From Pseudomonas sp. Irchel 3H7 (lineage in GTDB: Bacteria > Pseudomonadota > Gammaproteobacteria > Pseudomonadales > Pseudomonadaceae), in the NCBI RefSeq assembly GCF_900187605.1, contig NZ_FYEA01000009.1, forward strand, positions 62,001-126,000: DNA of 64,000 nucleotides. The letters are read 5' to 3'. A program made the translations under genes and the position numbers. Numbering within the stretch: the stretch's first letter is position 1; every line of letters begins with the position of its first letter. Below are positions 1 through 8,240 of the stretch, piece by piece. A model generated the notes under the pieces. That model was not told the DNA's origin. It made no database searches and was given only the letters and a program-made list of their open reading frames with translations.

Positions 1-444
1 GAACGGGTCGAACAGGGCTTGTACGCGTTGCTGAATGAAGGCGTCGGGGTGTTCGATCAGCAATTGCCGGTCATCCGCCGAGAGCATCGCCAGTCGCCCT
101 TGCAGCAGTTGTGTGCGCAGCGCTGGCAGGTCTGCTTGCAGGTTCCACTGCACCTTTTCGAACAACCCGCTGGCCTGCCATTGCTCGCCCAACGTCTGCG
201 CCATAGTCACGGCTTGTTGACGATCGGCATGGCCGACCAGCACCAGCATTTCTCGGTTTAGCGGTTCCTGCATGCGCTGCTCGGCGCGCTGTTCGAGGGC
301 GTCGGGGTGGGTGCCGGGCACCAGCTCCATCAGATTGGCCGACAGCGGCGCGCCGTCGCGCCATTGCCAACCGGCCAGCGCGACAACGGCCAGCAGCAGG
401 ATCAGAAACAGCCAGGGCAGCCTGCGTTCACTCGGCAAAGTCAT
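1..444 (-). CDS. MMPL/RND-family exporter of the aryl polyene operon (N-terminal part only)
   Basis: The reading frame opens at an ATG whose complement is at 442-444 and stays open for 148 codons to the left edge, so only the N-terminus is present. Residues about 9-27 form one hydrophobic segment after a basic start, followed by a hydrophilic region that would be the first periplasmic loop. This is the layout of MMPL-type predicted exporters, which in aryl polyene clusters are thought to move the finished lipid towards the outer membrane. The start overlaps the end of the LolA-like gene by 17 bases, so the two are probably translationally coupled. The assignment rests on N-terminal architecture plus operon context; the conserved membrane core is outside the window. 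Confidence 0.7.
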   Translation of the reverse strand, partial: MTLPSERRLPWLFLILLLAVVALAGWQWRDGAPLSANLMELVPGTHPDALEQRAEQRMQEPLNREMLVLVGHADRQQAVTMAQTLGEQWQASGLFEKVQWNLQADLPALRTQLLQGRLAMLSADDRQLLIEHPDAFIQQRVQALFDPF

Positions 445-1030
445 GTTGCTCCGCGTCGCTCAACGGTTGGCTGGCGTTGCTGTCCTGCATGCGCAGCACG
501 GTGCTGTCGCCTTGGGTTTCCAGCAATTCGATGGTCTGCACCAGCGCGCCGCCGTCGATGTTGATCTGGTTGAACACCTGCTTGAGCAGCAGCGAGCGCG
601 GGGTCAGCGTGAGTTTCCACTGCTGTGCATCGCCGCTCAGCGCCAGTTCGAAGTCGCGTTGCAGGCCACTGCTGTCGCCTTGCAGCACGGCGAGAAACAA
701 GCGGTTCTGCTCGGCACCGGCGCTCTTGTTCGGCAGCAACTGCCAGCCATTGCCATCACGCCGGGCGATGCCTTTGGCGCTGATGCGGTAGTCCTGCTGC
801 AGCGGGGTTTTCAGCAACCAGAGCAGGCCGTGGTTTTTTGCCAGAACGAAGCTGCCCTTGCTGATCAGCGGCTGGGGCAGGGCGCGCAGGTGTTTTTCCT
901 GAATGAACTGGCCGTGGATCACGTCCGGCTTCGCCAGTTGTTCGCTCAGTTGTTGCAGGTCGAAAGCATTGGCCAGCGCTGACAGCGTCAGCAGCGCCAA
1001 TACGCTCAGGCTTTTAACCCAAACATTCAT
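428..1030 (-). CDS. LolA-like periplasmic carrier protein of the aryl polyene operon
   Basis: A 200-residue protein with a signal peptide (basic start, hydrophobic core about residues 5-20, cleavage near ALANA-F). The mature part has the LolA-type opening in which the protein is said to drive out a substrate with its own sequence (GQFIQEKHLRALPQPLISKG), followed by short beta-rich stretches. LolA-fold proteins bind lipids in an open barrel; in aryl polyene clusters the LolA-like member is inferred to ferry the polyene lipid across the periplasm together with the MMPL exporter. It shares an ATGA overlap with the thioesterase gene upstream and overlaps the exporter gene downstream. It is clearly not the housekeeping LolA given its context. 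Confidence 0.8.
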   Translation of the reverse strand: MNVWVKSLSVLALLTLSALANAFDLQQLSEQLAKPDVIHGQFIQEKHLRALPQPLISKGSFVLAKNHGLLWLLKTPLQQDYRISAKGIARRDGNGWQLLPNKSAGAEQNRLFLAVLQGDSSGLQRDFELALSGDAQQWKLTLTPRSLLLKQVFNQINIDGGALVQTIELLETQGDSTVLRMQDSNASQPLSDAEQHDFAE

Positions 1031-1452
1031 CGCAGCATCCTTTCTACGGCGTCGGTGAAGACCTTCGGTGAGGCCAGCTGCATCTCGCGACTGCTGACTT
1101 CGACGGCGACTTGCACCGAGCTGGCGCGGGTCAGGCGTTCGCCGCTGTGCAGGTCAGTGATCAGATAATTGATCTTCAGACGGTTCTCCCACTCAACCAG
1201 GCTGGCGCGTACATTCAGGCGCTGACCAAACACCGCGCCGCGCACATAGCGCAGTTGCAGGTCGATGATTGGCCAGGCGTAACCCGACTCGACCATCTGC
1301 GTGTAGTTGTGGCCGATCTTGTCCAGCAGCGCGCAACGCGCCACTTCGAGGTATTTGACGTAATGGCCATGCCAAACCACGTGCATGGTGTCGACGTCGA
1401 AAAACGGCACGAGGATTTCAGTATCGGCGTGAAGCACTCCGGCGCTACGCAT
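1027..1452 (-). CDS. 4-hydroxybenzoyl-CoA-type hot-dog thioesterase
   Basis: A 141-residue single hot-dog domain protein. The N-terminal part carries the family signature FFDVDTMHVVWHGHYVKYLE, in which the Asp of DVD is the usual catalytic residue of 4HBT thioesterases. Start chosen at 1452 because GGAGG sits five bases upstream; a longer frame reaches 1476. The gene overlaps the ammonia-lyase by 8 bases and the LolA-like gene by 4 (ATGA). In aryl polyene pathways this enzyme is expected to release or edit acyl chains on the ACPs, or to hydrolyse a CoA starter; which of these cannot be read from sequence. Confidence 0.82.
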   Translation of the reverse strand: MRSAGVLHADTEILVPFFDVDTMHVVWHGHYVKYLEVARCALLDKIGHNYTQMVESGYAWPIIDLQLRYVRGAVFGQRLNVRASLVEWENRLKINYLITDLHSGERLTRASSVQVAVEVSSREMQLASPKVFTDAVERMLR

Positions 1453-2989
1453 GCAGCCTCCAGTGTTGCGCGGCAATGCGTTGCAGGCACAGGCGCAATT
1501 CGCCTTCCAGTGCGCGGTCTTCGATGACTGGCGGGAAGTCCTTGGCCAGTTCCTCGTGCATCGCCGCCAGCGACGGCGGCAACGGTCGCGCGTCTTCGGC
1601 CTGAGCGCGCAGCCACACGCCTTGATTGGCGGCGAGCAGGGTGGCGGCGGCGACCTGTTCGGTCAGCTCCAGCACGCGGATCGCATCGCGGGCGGCGATG
1701 GTTCCCATGCTCACTTTGTCTTGGTTGTGACACTCGGTGGAGCGCGAGAAGACGCTGGCGGGCATGGTGTTTTTCAGCGCTTCGGCGGTCCAGGCGCTGG
1801 TGCCGATCTGCACGGCTTTGAAGCCGTGGTTGATCATCGCCCGATCCGCTGGGGCGCCGGAGAGGTTGCTCGGCAGACCGTGGTTGTAGCGCTCGTCGAC
1901 CAGCAAGGCGAGTTGCCGGTCCAGCAGGTCAGCAACGTTGGCCACGAGGTTTTTCAGGCTGTCCATGGCGAACGCGATATGCCCGCCGTAGAAGTGCCCA
2001 CCGTGCAACACGCGCTCGGCTTCGGCGTCGATGATCGGGTTATCGTTGGCGCTGTTCAGTTCTGTTTCGATGAACGAACGCAGCCAGTTCAGGCTGTCGG
2101 CCAACACCCCGAGCACATGCGGGGCGCAACGCAGCGAATAGCGATCCTGCAATCGATGCAGCGGCGCGGTCGGCGCGTCGATCGCCAGATCCTTGCGCAG
2201 CCATGCGGCGACCTGCATTTGCCCCGGATGCGGTTTGGCGGCGAACAGGCGCTCGTCAAAGTGCTCCGGGTTGCCTTGCAGCGCGACCACGTTGAGCGCG
2301 GTGATGCGCGTGGCCAGTTGCAGCAGATAGTCGGCGCGGGCGAAAGCGAGGCAGGCAAGACCGGTCATCACCGCAGTGCCGTTCATCAATGCCAGCGCTT
2401 CTTTCGGGCGCAGCACCAAAGGTGTCCAGCCCAGTTCGCGATGCACATCGGCCGCCTGACGGCGCTCGCCACGGAACATCACTTCACGCTCGCCGGACAG
2501 TGTTGCGGCAACGTAGGACAGCGGCGTCAGATCGCCGCTGGCGCCGACCGAACCTTCTTCGGGAATCAGTGGGAGGATGTCGTATTCGAGAAACGCGTGC
2601 AGACGCTCCAGCAGTTCCACACGCACCCCGGAGACGCCGTGACACAGCGACTGCAACCGTGCCGCGAGCACCGCGCGTGTGGCTTGGGCATCGAGCAGTT
2701 TGCCTAACCCGCAGCCGTGGAAGGTGTAGAGGTGACGCGGCAACGCTTCGACGTGATGCAACGGCACCGCGACCACGCAGGAATCGCCGTAACCGGTGGT
2801 GACGCCGTAGATCACGCCTTCCTTGTCCAGCAGCGAATCGAGGAACCGCGCGCCCTTGGCGATGCGTTCGCGATAGTCGGCGTCGCTCTGCAACTGCACG
2901 GGTGCCTGACGGTTGGCCAAGGCCAGCACGTCTTCGATGCGCAAAGGGCGTTCGCCGAAGGTTACCGGCTCATGGGTTGGCGTGGTCAT
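1445..2989 (-). CDS. MIO-dependent aromatic amino acid ammonia-lyase (HAL/PAL/TAL family)
   Basis: A 514-residue enzyme with all hallmarks of the family: Tyr61 in YGVTTGYGD, the Ala150-Ser151-Gly152 triad that cyclises to the MIO electrophile, the NGT motif (LMNGTAVMTG), and the second catalytic Tyr in QDRYSLR. Such enzymes eliminate ammonia from His, Phe or Tyr to give an arylacrylate. Inside an aryl polyene operon the likely role is to make the cinnamate or coumarate-type starter that the neighbouring ligase loads on an ACP. The residue pair that reads substrate (usually SH in HAL, HL in TAL, FL in PAL) is Phe90-His91 here, a mixture, so the substrate is uncertain. Start has a GGA box (CTGGAAGACCG). 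It overlaps the acyltransferase gene by 20 bases. Confidence 0.88.
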   Translation of the reverse strand: MTTPTHEPVTFGERPLRIEDVLALANRQAPVQLQSDADYRERIAKGARFLDSLLDKEGVIYGVTTGYGDSCVVAVPLHHVEALPRHLYTFHGCGLGKLLDAQATRAVLAARLQSLCHGVSGVRVELLERLHAFLEYDILPLIPEEGSVGASGDLTPLSYVAATLSGEREVMFRGERRQAADVHRELGWTPLVLRPKEALALMNGTAVMTGLACLAFARADYLLQLATRITALNVVALQGNPEHFDERLFAAKPHPGQMQVAAWLRKDLAIDAPTAPLHRLQDRYSLRCAPHVLGVLADSLNWLRSFIETELNSANDNPIIDAEAERVLHGGHFYGGHIAFAMDSLKNLVANVADLLDRQLALLVDERYNHGLPSNLSGAPADRAMINHGFKAVQIGTSAWTAEALKNTMPASVFSRSTECHNQDKVSMGTIAARDAIRVLELTEQVAAATLLAANQGVWLRAQAEDARPLPPSLAAMHEELAKDFPPVIEDRALEGELRLCLQRIAAQHWRLHA

Positions 2990-3917
2990 CGGTCTTCCAG
3001 AAAGGGTAAAAGTTGAACCATTGTTGCGGCGCTTCGAGGCAATAGTGACTCAGGCGCTGCGCATAGCGGGTGGCCCACTGATGAATGACCTGCTCGCGCT
3101 CGCTGCGCTTCCATACCACGGCGTCGGCGAAGGGCTCGAGGGTCAGGCGATAGTGACCGTCCGGTTGCTTGAGGCACATCAGCAGGTTGACCGGGCATTT
3201 CAGCAGACCGGCGAGCAGCCACGGCCCTTGCGGGAACGGCGCCGGATGGCCGAGAAAGTCCACGGTGACGCTGCGCCCGCCATGCAGCGGCACGCGGTCG
3301 CCGGCAATCGCCAGCCACTCGCCGCGCTCCAGCCGTTCGTGCAGTTGCAGCATGATTACCGGGTCGAGTTCGCTGACCTGAATCAGGCGCAGATTGGTCG
3401 CCCCGGCTTCACCGAGCAGGCGGTTGAATTGCTCGGCGTGCTTGGTGTGCACCAGCACGTTCATGGTGACCTTTTCGCCGATCTCCGCCAGTGCGCGGCA
3501 CACTTCCAGATTGCCCAGGTGCGCGCCGACCAGCAGTTGCCCGCGACTGCCGCGCAACTGATTGCGCAGTAGCGCCGGGTCGATGATTTCGATTTGTTCG
3601 ATACGCAGTTTGCCGTTCCATACGTCGAGCTTGTCGAGCATCGAATCGGCGAACGCCATGAACTGACCGAACACCCGCCAATGAGTAGGGCGCAACGCGT
3701 CGCGCTGACTCCATGCGGCCAGGCGCCGCTGGTATTGCCAGGCGCTGTGTCGCGCGGTGCGGCCAAACAGGAAAAAGTACAGGACGATGCCGTACAGCAA
3801 CGGGCTGAGCAGGCGTCGCCCCAAGACCTTGGCGGCGAACGCGGTGAATTTCATCAGCAGGAAGCTGCCGCGCTCTTCGCGGTCAGCCCAGTGCTTTTTG
3901 TCGGCTTCGCCGGTCAT
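2970..3917 (-). CDS. LpxL/HtrB-like lysophospholipid-type acyltransferase
   Basis: A 315-residue member of the lipid A lauroyl/myristoyl acyltransferase superfamily. Visible features: an N-terminal hydrophobic anchor (LLSPLLYGIVLYFFLFG), the HX4E catalytic signature as HLGNLE, and a downstream GDRV...GHPAPFPQGPWLLA block typical of the family. It probably transfers the aryl polyene chain, or a fatty acid, to the lipid head group of the product. Start at 3917 chosen because it forms an ATGA overlap with the glycosyltransferase stop; the frame is open further upstream but that part is antisense-like sequence inside the glycosyltransferase. In some clusters the glycosyltransferase and this domain are one protein; here they are two coupled genes. 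Confidence 0.85.
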   Translation of the reverse strand: MTGEADKKHWADREERGSFLLMKFTAFAAKVLGRRLLSPLLYGIVLYFFLFGRTARHSAWQYQRRLAAWSQRDALRPTHWRVFGQFMAFADSMLDKLDVWNGKLRIEQIEIIDPALLRNQLRGSRGQLLVGAHLGNLEVCRALAEIGEKVTMNVLVHTKHAEQFNRLLGEAGATNLRLIQVSELDPVIMLQLHERLERGEWLAIAGDRVPLHGGRSVTVDFLGHPAPFPQGPWLLAGLLKCPVNLLMCLKQPDGHYRLTLEPFADAVVWKRSEREQVIHQWATRYAQRLSHYCLEAPQQWFNFYPFWKTDDHANP

Positions 3918-4648
3918 GTTCGCCACCGCCGCCAGAGGATCACCGGGAAGCGCAGCAACATGCCGAGAAACAGCCGTGTGTGCATGCTGGAAATCAGCGC
4001 GTTGTCGTGGAACAAGCGGAAGTGCGACACACCGTCCAGCGGGTAGTGCACGCTGGTTTGCAGCCAGCGCATCGGCTGATTGCGCCACGACAGGCGCACG
4101 AGAATGTCTGAGTCGAAATCCATGCGCTTACCGACTTTTGCCGAGTCGATCACCGCCAGCGTCGGGGCCAGCGGATAGACGCGAAAACCGCACATCGAAT
4201 CGCGGATCTGCAGCGACAGCGTGTTGATCCAGACCATGACGTGGGTCAGATAGCGCGCATACAAACGGCCTTTCGGCACACTCTCGTCGAACAGCGGATA
4301 ACCGCAGATCATCGCCTCGGGATGTGCGCGGGACTCGTCGACGAAACGGGCAACATCGTGCAAGTCGTGCTGACCGTCGGCATCGACCTGCAGCGCATGG
4401 CTGAAACCCAATAGCGAGGCTTCGCGCAAACCGGTCATGACCGCGCCACCCTTGCCCTGATTGGCGGTCAGGCGCACCAGGTGCACGTTGTCGCGTTCCG
4501 CCAAACCGTCGAGCACCTTGGCACAGGACTGGGTGCTGGCGTCATCCACCAGAATGCACGGCAAGCCTTGCGCGAGCAGGGCGTCGACCACGGTGCCGAT
4601 CGCGGTTTCGTGGTTATAAACCGGGATCACTGCACAAGGATTATGCAT
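3914..4648 (-). CDS. Family 2 glycosyltransferase of the aryl polyene operon
   Basis: A 244-residue GT-A fold protein. The N-terminus has the family 2 opening (CAVIPVYNHE) and the nucleotide-sugar part has VDDAS and VDADGQHD, the latter holding the DXD metal site. The C-terminus ends in a hydrophobic, basic tail (FLGMLLRFPVILWRRWR) that suggests membrane association. Expected role: adding a sugar or building the head group of the aryl polyene lipid. Start placed at the ATG at 4648 with AGGA upstream; the frame can be extended to a TTG at 4711 but that would translate a REP palindrome, so it is rejected. It overlaps the LpxL-like gene by 4 bases. Confidence 0.85.
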   Translation of the reverse strand: MHNPCAVIPVYNHETAIGTVVDALLAQGLPCILVDDASTQSCAKVLDGLAERDNVHLVRLTANQGKGGAVMTGLREASLLGFSHALQVDADGQHDLHDVARFVDESRAHPEAMICGYPLFDESVPKGRLYARYLTHVMVWINTLSLQIRDSMCGFRVYPLAPTLAVIDSAKVGKRMDFDSDILVRLSWRNQPMRWLQTSVHYPLDGVSHFRLFHDNALISSMHTRLFLGMLLRFPVILWRRWRT

Positions 4649-4660
4649 GCCGGTGATTCC

Positions 4661-4687
4661 TGTGGGAGCGAGCCTGCTCGCGATTGA
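4661..4687. repeat. Single REP-type palindrome inside the aryl polyene operon
   Basis: The segment GTGGGAGCGAGCCTGCTCGC matches the arm of the paired repeats seen at about 10.1, 25.8 and 51.1 kb. Here it occurs singly, in the only non-overlapping junction of the downstream half of the operon (4649-4707). Confidence 0.75.
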
Positions 4688-4707
4688 GTGCGCAGCACTC
4701 ACGAAGG

Positions 4708-6387
4708 TCAACCATGCTCTGCACCCAAAAGGATCCGCCCACTGGAGCAGGTCGCCGTGTCATTGCGATAAGCGAAATACAACTTGCCGCGCTCCAGATC
4801 AAACCGCAGATGCAGCTGAATTTCATCTCCGGGCCGCACCAATTGCTGGAATTTCAGCACTTCCATACCGGCAAACGGGCCGGTCAGGTTGAGCAATTGG
4901 CGACCCAGGTTCAACGCCCATTCCACCTGCACCACGCCGGGCAATACCGGCGCCTTGGGGAAGTGGCCGCTGAAGTAGGCAAGGTCCGGTGGCACGCTCA
5001 GTTGCAGGCTCCACTCGCCAGCGCTTTCGACTTGTTCCAGCACCTCGGGCGCTTTCGGTCGCGGCGCCATCAACAGCGCTTCGATATCGACCTGCGGCAG
5101 CTTGCCTTGGCTGTTCAACGGCAATTGCCGCACCAGCCGCCAGCGTCGCGGCAAAGCCAGCGCTTCGCAGTGTTGGCGCAAATGCTGGCGCAGGGTTTCG
5201 GTCAGGTTGCGGCGGCCGTGTTCCCGCAAGGCAAACAGGCCGGCCTCGCTAAGCACCAGCAGTGCACCGAGGGAGGCGCGATTTTCCTGCACCACGCCGA
5301 GACGTGCTTCTGCGACCCAGTCATGGGTCACCAGCGCTTGTTCGAGCATGGGCAGAGAAATGCGTTTTTCTTCGAGTTTGACGATCCGGTCCAACCGCCC
5401 CAACAGTTCGAAACGACCATCGGCGGCGATGCGCGCTGCATCAGCGGTGTGCTCGACGTGTCCGGCAGGCAGGTAAGGTGAAGCGATCAGTAGAGCGCCG
5501 TCGTTATCCTGGCTCAGTTCGACACCGGCGAACGGTTGCCACAGTTGTTCACCCTGACGCCAGGCAATGCCGCCGGTTTCCGAGCTGCCGAGAATTTCCG
5601 TCGGCCACTGCTGCAAGCGCTGTTGCAGACTCTGCGCGGCCTCAAGCGGCAACGCCCCACCGGAGGAAAACACCCGACGCACGGCGCTGAGGGCTGGCCA
5701 GTCGAGGTTGTCGCCCATGCGTTTGAGCAGCGCCGGGCTGGCGACCCAGGCGAAGGCCGGGTATTCGCGGCTGGCGCGCTGCATATCTTCCGGGAAGGCC
5801 AGTTGCTGTCGCACAAAAGCGCGCCCGGCGCACAGCGGCCACAGCACGCGAAACAGCAAACCGTAGATGTGTTGGGTGGCGACGCTGCCGATGATGCAGG
5901 CCTCACCGAGGTCCGTGCCCCACAGTTGCTCCAACGCCTCAACTTCGTTGGCCAGTTGGCACAGGGTCTTGTCGATGCGCTTGGGCTCGCCGCTGGAGCC
6001 GGACGTGCAAAGGCTCAGACGGCACTGGTCGAGATCCAGTTCGGCGCCGGGCAATGGCGGCTGATTAAAGTCGCTCAGTTGCGCGTCATCGGCATGATCC
6101 GTCAGCCACAGATCGACGTCAGCGGACCAACGCTGGCGGGTTTGCGCTTGCAGGTCCGAGGGCAGCAGCACACTGACGCCGGCACGCCATGCGCCCAGCA
6201 AAGCGATGGCCAGTTCGGCGGCGTCCTCAAGATGCACAGCCAGGCGCTTCACGCCCTGCGCTTGCAGACCGGCGGCAATGCTCAGCGCCTGTTCGCACAG
6301 GTGCGCGTGATCGAGGGCCGGTGCGTGGCTGATGGCCCGCGCCGGCACAGGCTTGAGCAACAGCTGCTCAAGTTTTATCCAATTCAT
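4708..6387 (-). CDS. Acyl/aryl-ACP ligase (ANL family) fused to a FabA/FabZ-like dehydratase domain
   Basis: A 559-residue two-domain protein. Residues about 1-435 form an adenylating enzyme: the phosphate-binding core CTSGSSGEPK, the GSSETGG motif, and the GRLDRIVKLEEKRIS hinge region. Residues about 445-559 form a hot-dog dehydratase with YFSGHFPKAPVLPGV, where His is the catalytic residue of the FabZ class. In aryl polyene systems these are usually called the ligase (ApeH-type) and dehydratase (ApeI-type); here one polypeptide would load the aryl starter and help dehydrate 3-hydroxyacyl-ACPs. Start at 6387 chosen from the ATGA overlap with the membrane protein gene; an in-frame ATG at 6420 lies within that gene. 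Subunit roles are inferred from family knowledge. Confidence 0.88.
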   Translation of the reverse strand: MNWIKLEQLLLKPVPARAISHAPALDHAHLCEQALSIAAGLQAQGVKRLAVHLEDAAELAIALLGAWRAGVSVLLPSDLQAQTRQRWSADVDLWLTDHADDAQLSDFNQPPLPGAELDLDQCRLSLCTSGSSGEPKRIDKTLCQLANEVEALEQLWGTDLGEACIIGSVATQHIYGLLFRVLWPLCAGRAFVRQQLAFPEDMQRASREYPAFAWVASPALLKRMGDNLDWPALSAVRRVFSSGGALPLEAAQSLQQRLQQWPTEILGSSETGGIAWRQGEQLWQPFAGVELSQDNDGALLIASPYLPAGHVEHTADAARIAADGRFELLGRLDRIVKLEEKRISLPMLEQALVTHDWVAEARLGVVQENRASLGALLVLSEAGLFALREHGRRNLTETLRQHLRQHCEALALPRRWRLVRQLPLNSQGKLPQVDIEALLMAPRPKAPEVLEQVESAGEWSLQLSVPPDLAYFSGHFPKAPVLPGVVQVEWALNLGRQLLNLTGPFAGMEVLKFQQLVRPGDEIQLHLRFDLERGKLYFAYRNDTATCSSGRILLGAEHG

Positions 6388-6929
6388 GTGCGGCCTCTTA
6401 CCCGTTGTCGTATCAGCCATTCAATGGCAAACATCAGGCCGATCAATCCATAGGAGATCAGGCCGGTGTACAACATCCACCAATTCAGCGGCGCCCACAG
6501 GGTCAGGAGGGCGGCGCACAAACCGTTGCAGAAGAAAAACACGCTCCAGGCCACCGTGACCTTTCTCGTATAGCGAATCGCAATGTCCGGCAACTCTGGC
6601 TCACGCAAGCGCGCCAGGCGCTCGACCATCGGCGGACCGAATTTCAGGCTCAGGCTGAACAGCACCAGCATGAAACCGCTGATCAGCACCGGATACCAGC
6701 GCAGCAACAGCGGGCTGTCGAACAGCGCCAGCAGCAGGCAGAACACAATGGCCACGCCAGCCATCCACAGGCTGCCGGGCTTGCGCTCGCCGGTCAGCGC
6801 CCGTGCCAGCCAGAGACTGCCCAACAGCAGGCCGAACTGCCACGGAGCAAAATGCTCCATGCCGAAATACACCGCAAAGGGATACAGCAGACCGGCCAGC
6901 AGCAGGCCGAGGCCGATCAGTCGGCTCAT
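6384..6929 (-). CDS. Small multi-pass membrane protein of aryl polyene clusters (COG4648-like)
   Basis: A 181-residue very hydrophobic protein with about five or six membrane segments (for example residues 4-20, 30-42, 55-75, 78-95, 125-145, 150-172) and a central amphipathic stretch with basic residues. It has no recognisable catalytic motif. Proteins of this size and layout sit next to the ACP genes in many aryl polyene clusters, where their job is unknown; membrane anchoring of the synthase is a guess. It overlaps the ACP gene upstream and the ligase gene downstream by ATGA each, so it belongs firmly to the operon. Confidence 0.75.
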   Translation of the reverse strand: MSRLIGLGLLLAGLLYPFAVYFGMEHFAPWQFGLLLGSLWLARALTGERKPGSLWMAGVAIVFCLLLALFDSPLLLRWYPVLISGFMLVLFSLSLKFGPPMVERLARLREPELPDIAIRYTRKVTVAWSVFFFCNGLCAALLTLWAPLNWWMLYTGLISYGLIGLMFAIEWLIRQRVRGRT

Positions 6930-7180
6930 GCGGCCGGTTGAACCAGACGGTAGACCGCCTCGACCACGTCACCGACCGTGCGTACCGATTTGAATTCTTC
7001 GGCGGCAATTTTCTTGCCGGTCTGGCGCTTGATGTGATCGATCAGATCGACCGCGTCGATGCTGTCGATTTCCAGATCCTGATACAGATTGGACTCCAGG
7101 CTCACACGGGCAGGATCCAGTTCGAACAGCTCGACCAAGGCATCGCGCAGGGTGTTGAAAATATCGTCACGAGTTTGCAT
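6926..7180 (-). CDS. Acyl carrier protein, second of two in the aryl polyene operon
   Basis: An 84-residue acidic protein with the carrier-protein motif EIDSIDAVDLI; Ser40 is the expected phosphopantetheine attachment site. It would hold the growing polyene or the aryl starter as a thioester. It lies 9 bases after the other ACP gene and overlaps the membrane protein gene by ATGA. The two ACPs are clearly different in sequence, which fits a division of labour between starter loading and chain extension, as proposed for other aryl polyene systems; which does which is not visible. Confidence 0.92.
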   Translation of the reverse strand: MQTRDDIFNTLRDALVELFELDPARVSLESNLYQDLEIDSIDAVDLIDHIKRQTGKKIAAEEFKSVRTVGDVVEAVYRLVQPAA

Positions 7181-7189
7181 GGTCCGGTC

Positions 7190-7450
7190 TCAAGCTGCCT
7201 GTTTTGCCGTGACGAACGCCGCAAGGCTGGCCACGTTGGTGAAATGGTTACGGGTGTCTTTGGCGTCGGCGTCGATCTTGATGCCGTATTTCTTCTGGAT
7301 GGCCAGGCCCAGTTCCAGCGCGTCGACGGAATCCAGGCCGAGGCCTTCGCCGAACAGCGTCTGCTCGTCGCCAATGTCGTCGACGCTGATGTCTTCGAGG
7401 CCGAGGGCATCGATGATCAGCAGTTTGATGTCACGGTGCAGATCGCTCAT
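7190..7450 (-). CDS. Acyl carrier protein, first of two in the aryl polyene operon
   Basis: An 86-residue carrier protein with GLGLDSVDALELGL; Ser41 is the predicted phosphopantetheine site. It differs from its neighbour in the residues around the Ser and in having a longer acidic loop (ISVDDIGDEQ). It overlaps the end of the PlsC-like acyltransferase gene by 20 bases and has AGGAG about ten bases before its ATG. Confidence 0.92.
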   Translation of the reverse strand: MSDLHRDIKLLIIDALGLEDISVDDIGDEQTLFGEGLGLDSVDALELGLAIQKKYGIKIDADAKDTRNHFTNVASLAAFVTAKQAA

Positions 7451-8240
7451 CTTCGGCGAGCTCCTTAATGAAATAGGTGTGCAAATAATCGTTGAGCTTG
7501 CGCGAGGCTTGCGGTGCGGGTCCCTGCGCGGCGAAAGTCTGTGGGTCTATATCGGCCCCGACGCGAAAACTGAAGTGCACGCGGCGGCGGGGGATCCGAT
7601 ACCAGGGTTCGGCTTTGGTCAGTGTGGTCGGGCTGACCTTGATGACCACCGGCGTGAGGATTTTCGCACCGCGCAGGGCAATTGCCGCAGCGCCCCGATG
7701 GAAGGCTGGCGCCTGCCCCGGCTGGGTGCGCGTGCCTTCCGGGAAAATGATCAGGGTCTGGCCGTTTTGCAAGGATTGGGCGGCCGCATCGAGCATGTCC
7801 ATGCTGCCGTCGTTGCTGATGTATTCAGTGCTGCGCAACGGGCCACGGGTGAAAGGGTTTTCCCACAGGCTTTTCTTCACCACGCAATTGGCCTGGCGCA
7901 CCAGACCGATCAGGAACACCACGTCGATCAGCGAAGGATGGTTGGCAATGATCATCTGCCCGGGGCGGCCGAGACGTTCGGCGCCCTGAATGTCATAGGT
8001 CAGCACGCCGGTGCGGGCCATGAACCGCACGAAGAACCAGAACAGCCGACTGACGGTCTCCCTCGCACGTTGGCGATGCGAGACGGCGTCACCGGGCAGG
8101 CAACCCAACAACGGAAACACCAGCACACGCAGGCACAGCCCGCCTAGCCCGAACAGGGCAAAGCTTGCGGCGGTGGCCAGCAGGCGCCAGTAATAGGCAT
8201 CGCGGTTTTTTTCGGTCACGGGTTGCGTTGCCAGGTCCAT
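7431..8240 (-). CDS. PlsC-type 1-acylglycerol-3-phosphate acyltransferase-like protein
   Basis: A 269-residue acyltransferase with a hydrophobic N-terminal region (about residues 20-48 and 65-80), the HX4D catalytic motif as NHPSLID (His101, Asp106) and FPEGTR at 166-171, which contacts the acceptor phosphate in the family. In aryl polyene operons a member of this family is thought to acylate the lipid head group or transfer the polyene. Start taken at the ATG at 8240; an in-frame ATG at 8267 lies further inside the preceding gene. It overlaps the ketosynthase-like gene by about 25 bases and the ACP gene by 20. Confidence 0.88.
   Translation of the reverse strand: MDLATQPVTEKNRDAYYWRLLATAASFALFGLGGLCLRVLVFPLLGCLPGDAVSHRQRARETVSRLFWFFVRFMARTGVLTYDIQGAERLGRPGQMIIANHPSLIDVVFLIGLVRQANCVVKKSLWENPFTRGPLRSTEYISNDGSMDMLDAAAQSLQNGQTLIIFPEGTRTQPGQAPAFHRGAAAIALRGAKILTPVVIKVSPTTLTKAEPWYRIPRRRVHFSFRVGADIDPQTFAAQGPAPQASRKLNDYLHTYFIKELAEDERSAP

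Noticed and set aside
4649..4711. Longer N-terminus of the family 2 glycosyltransferase from a TTG
   Set aside because: Would translate a REP palindrome, and a normal ATG with AGGA lies at 4648.
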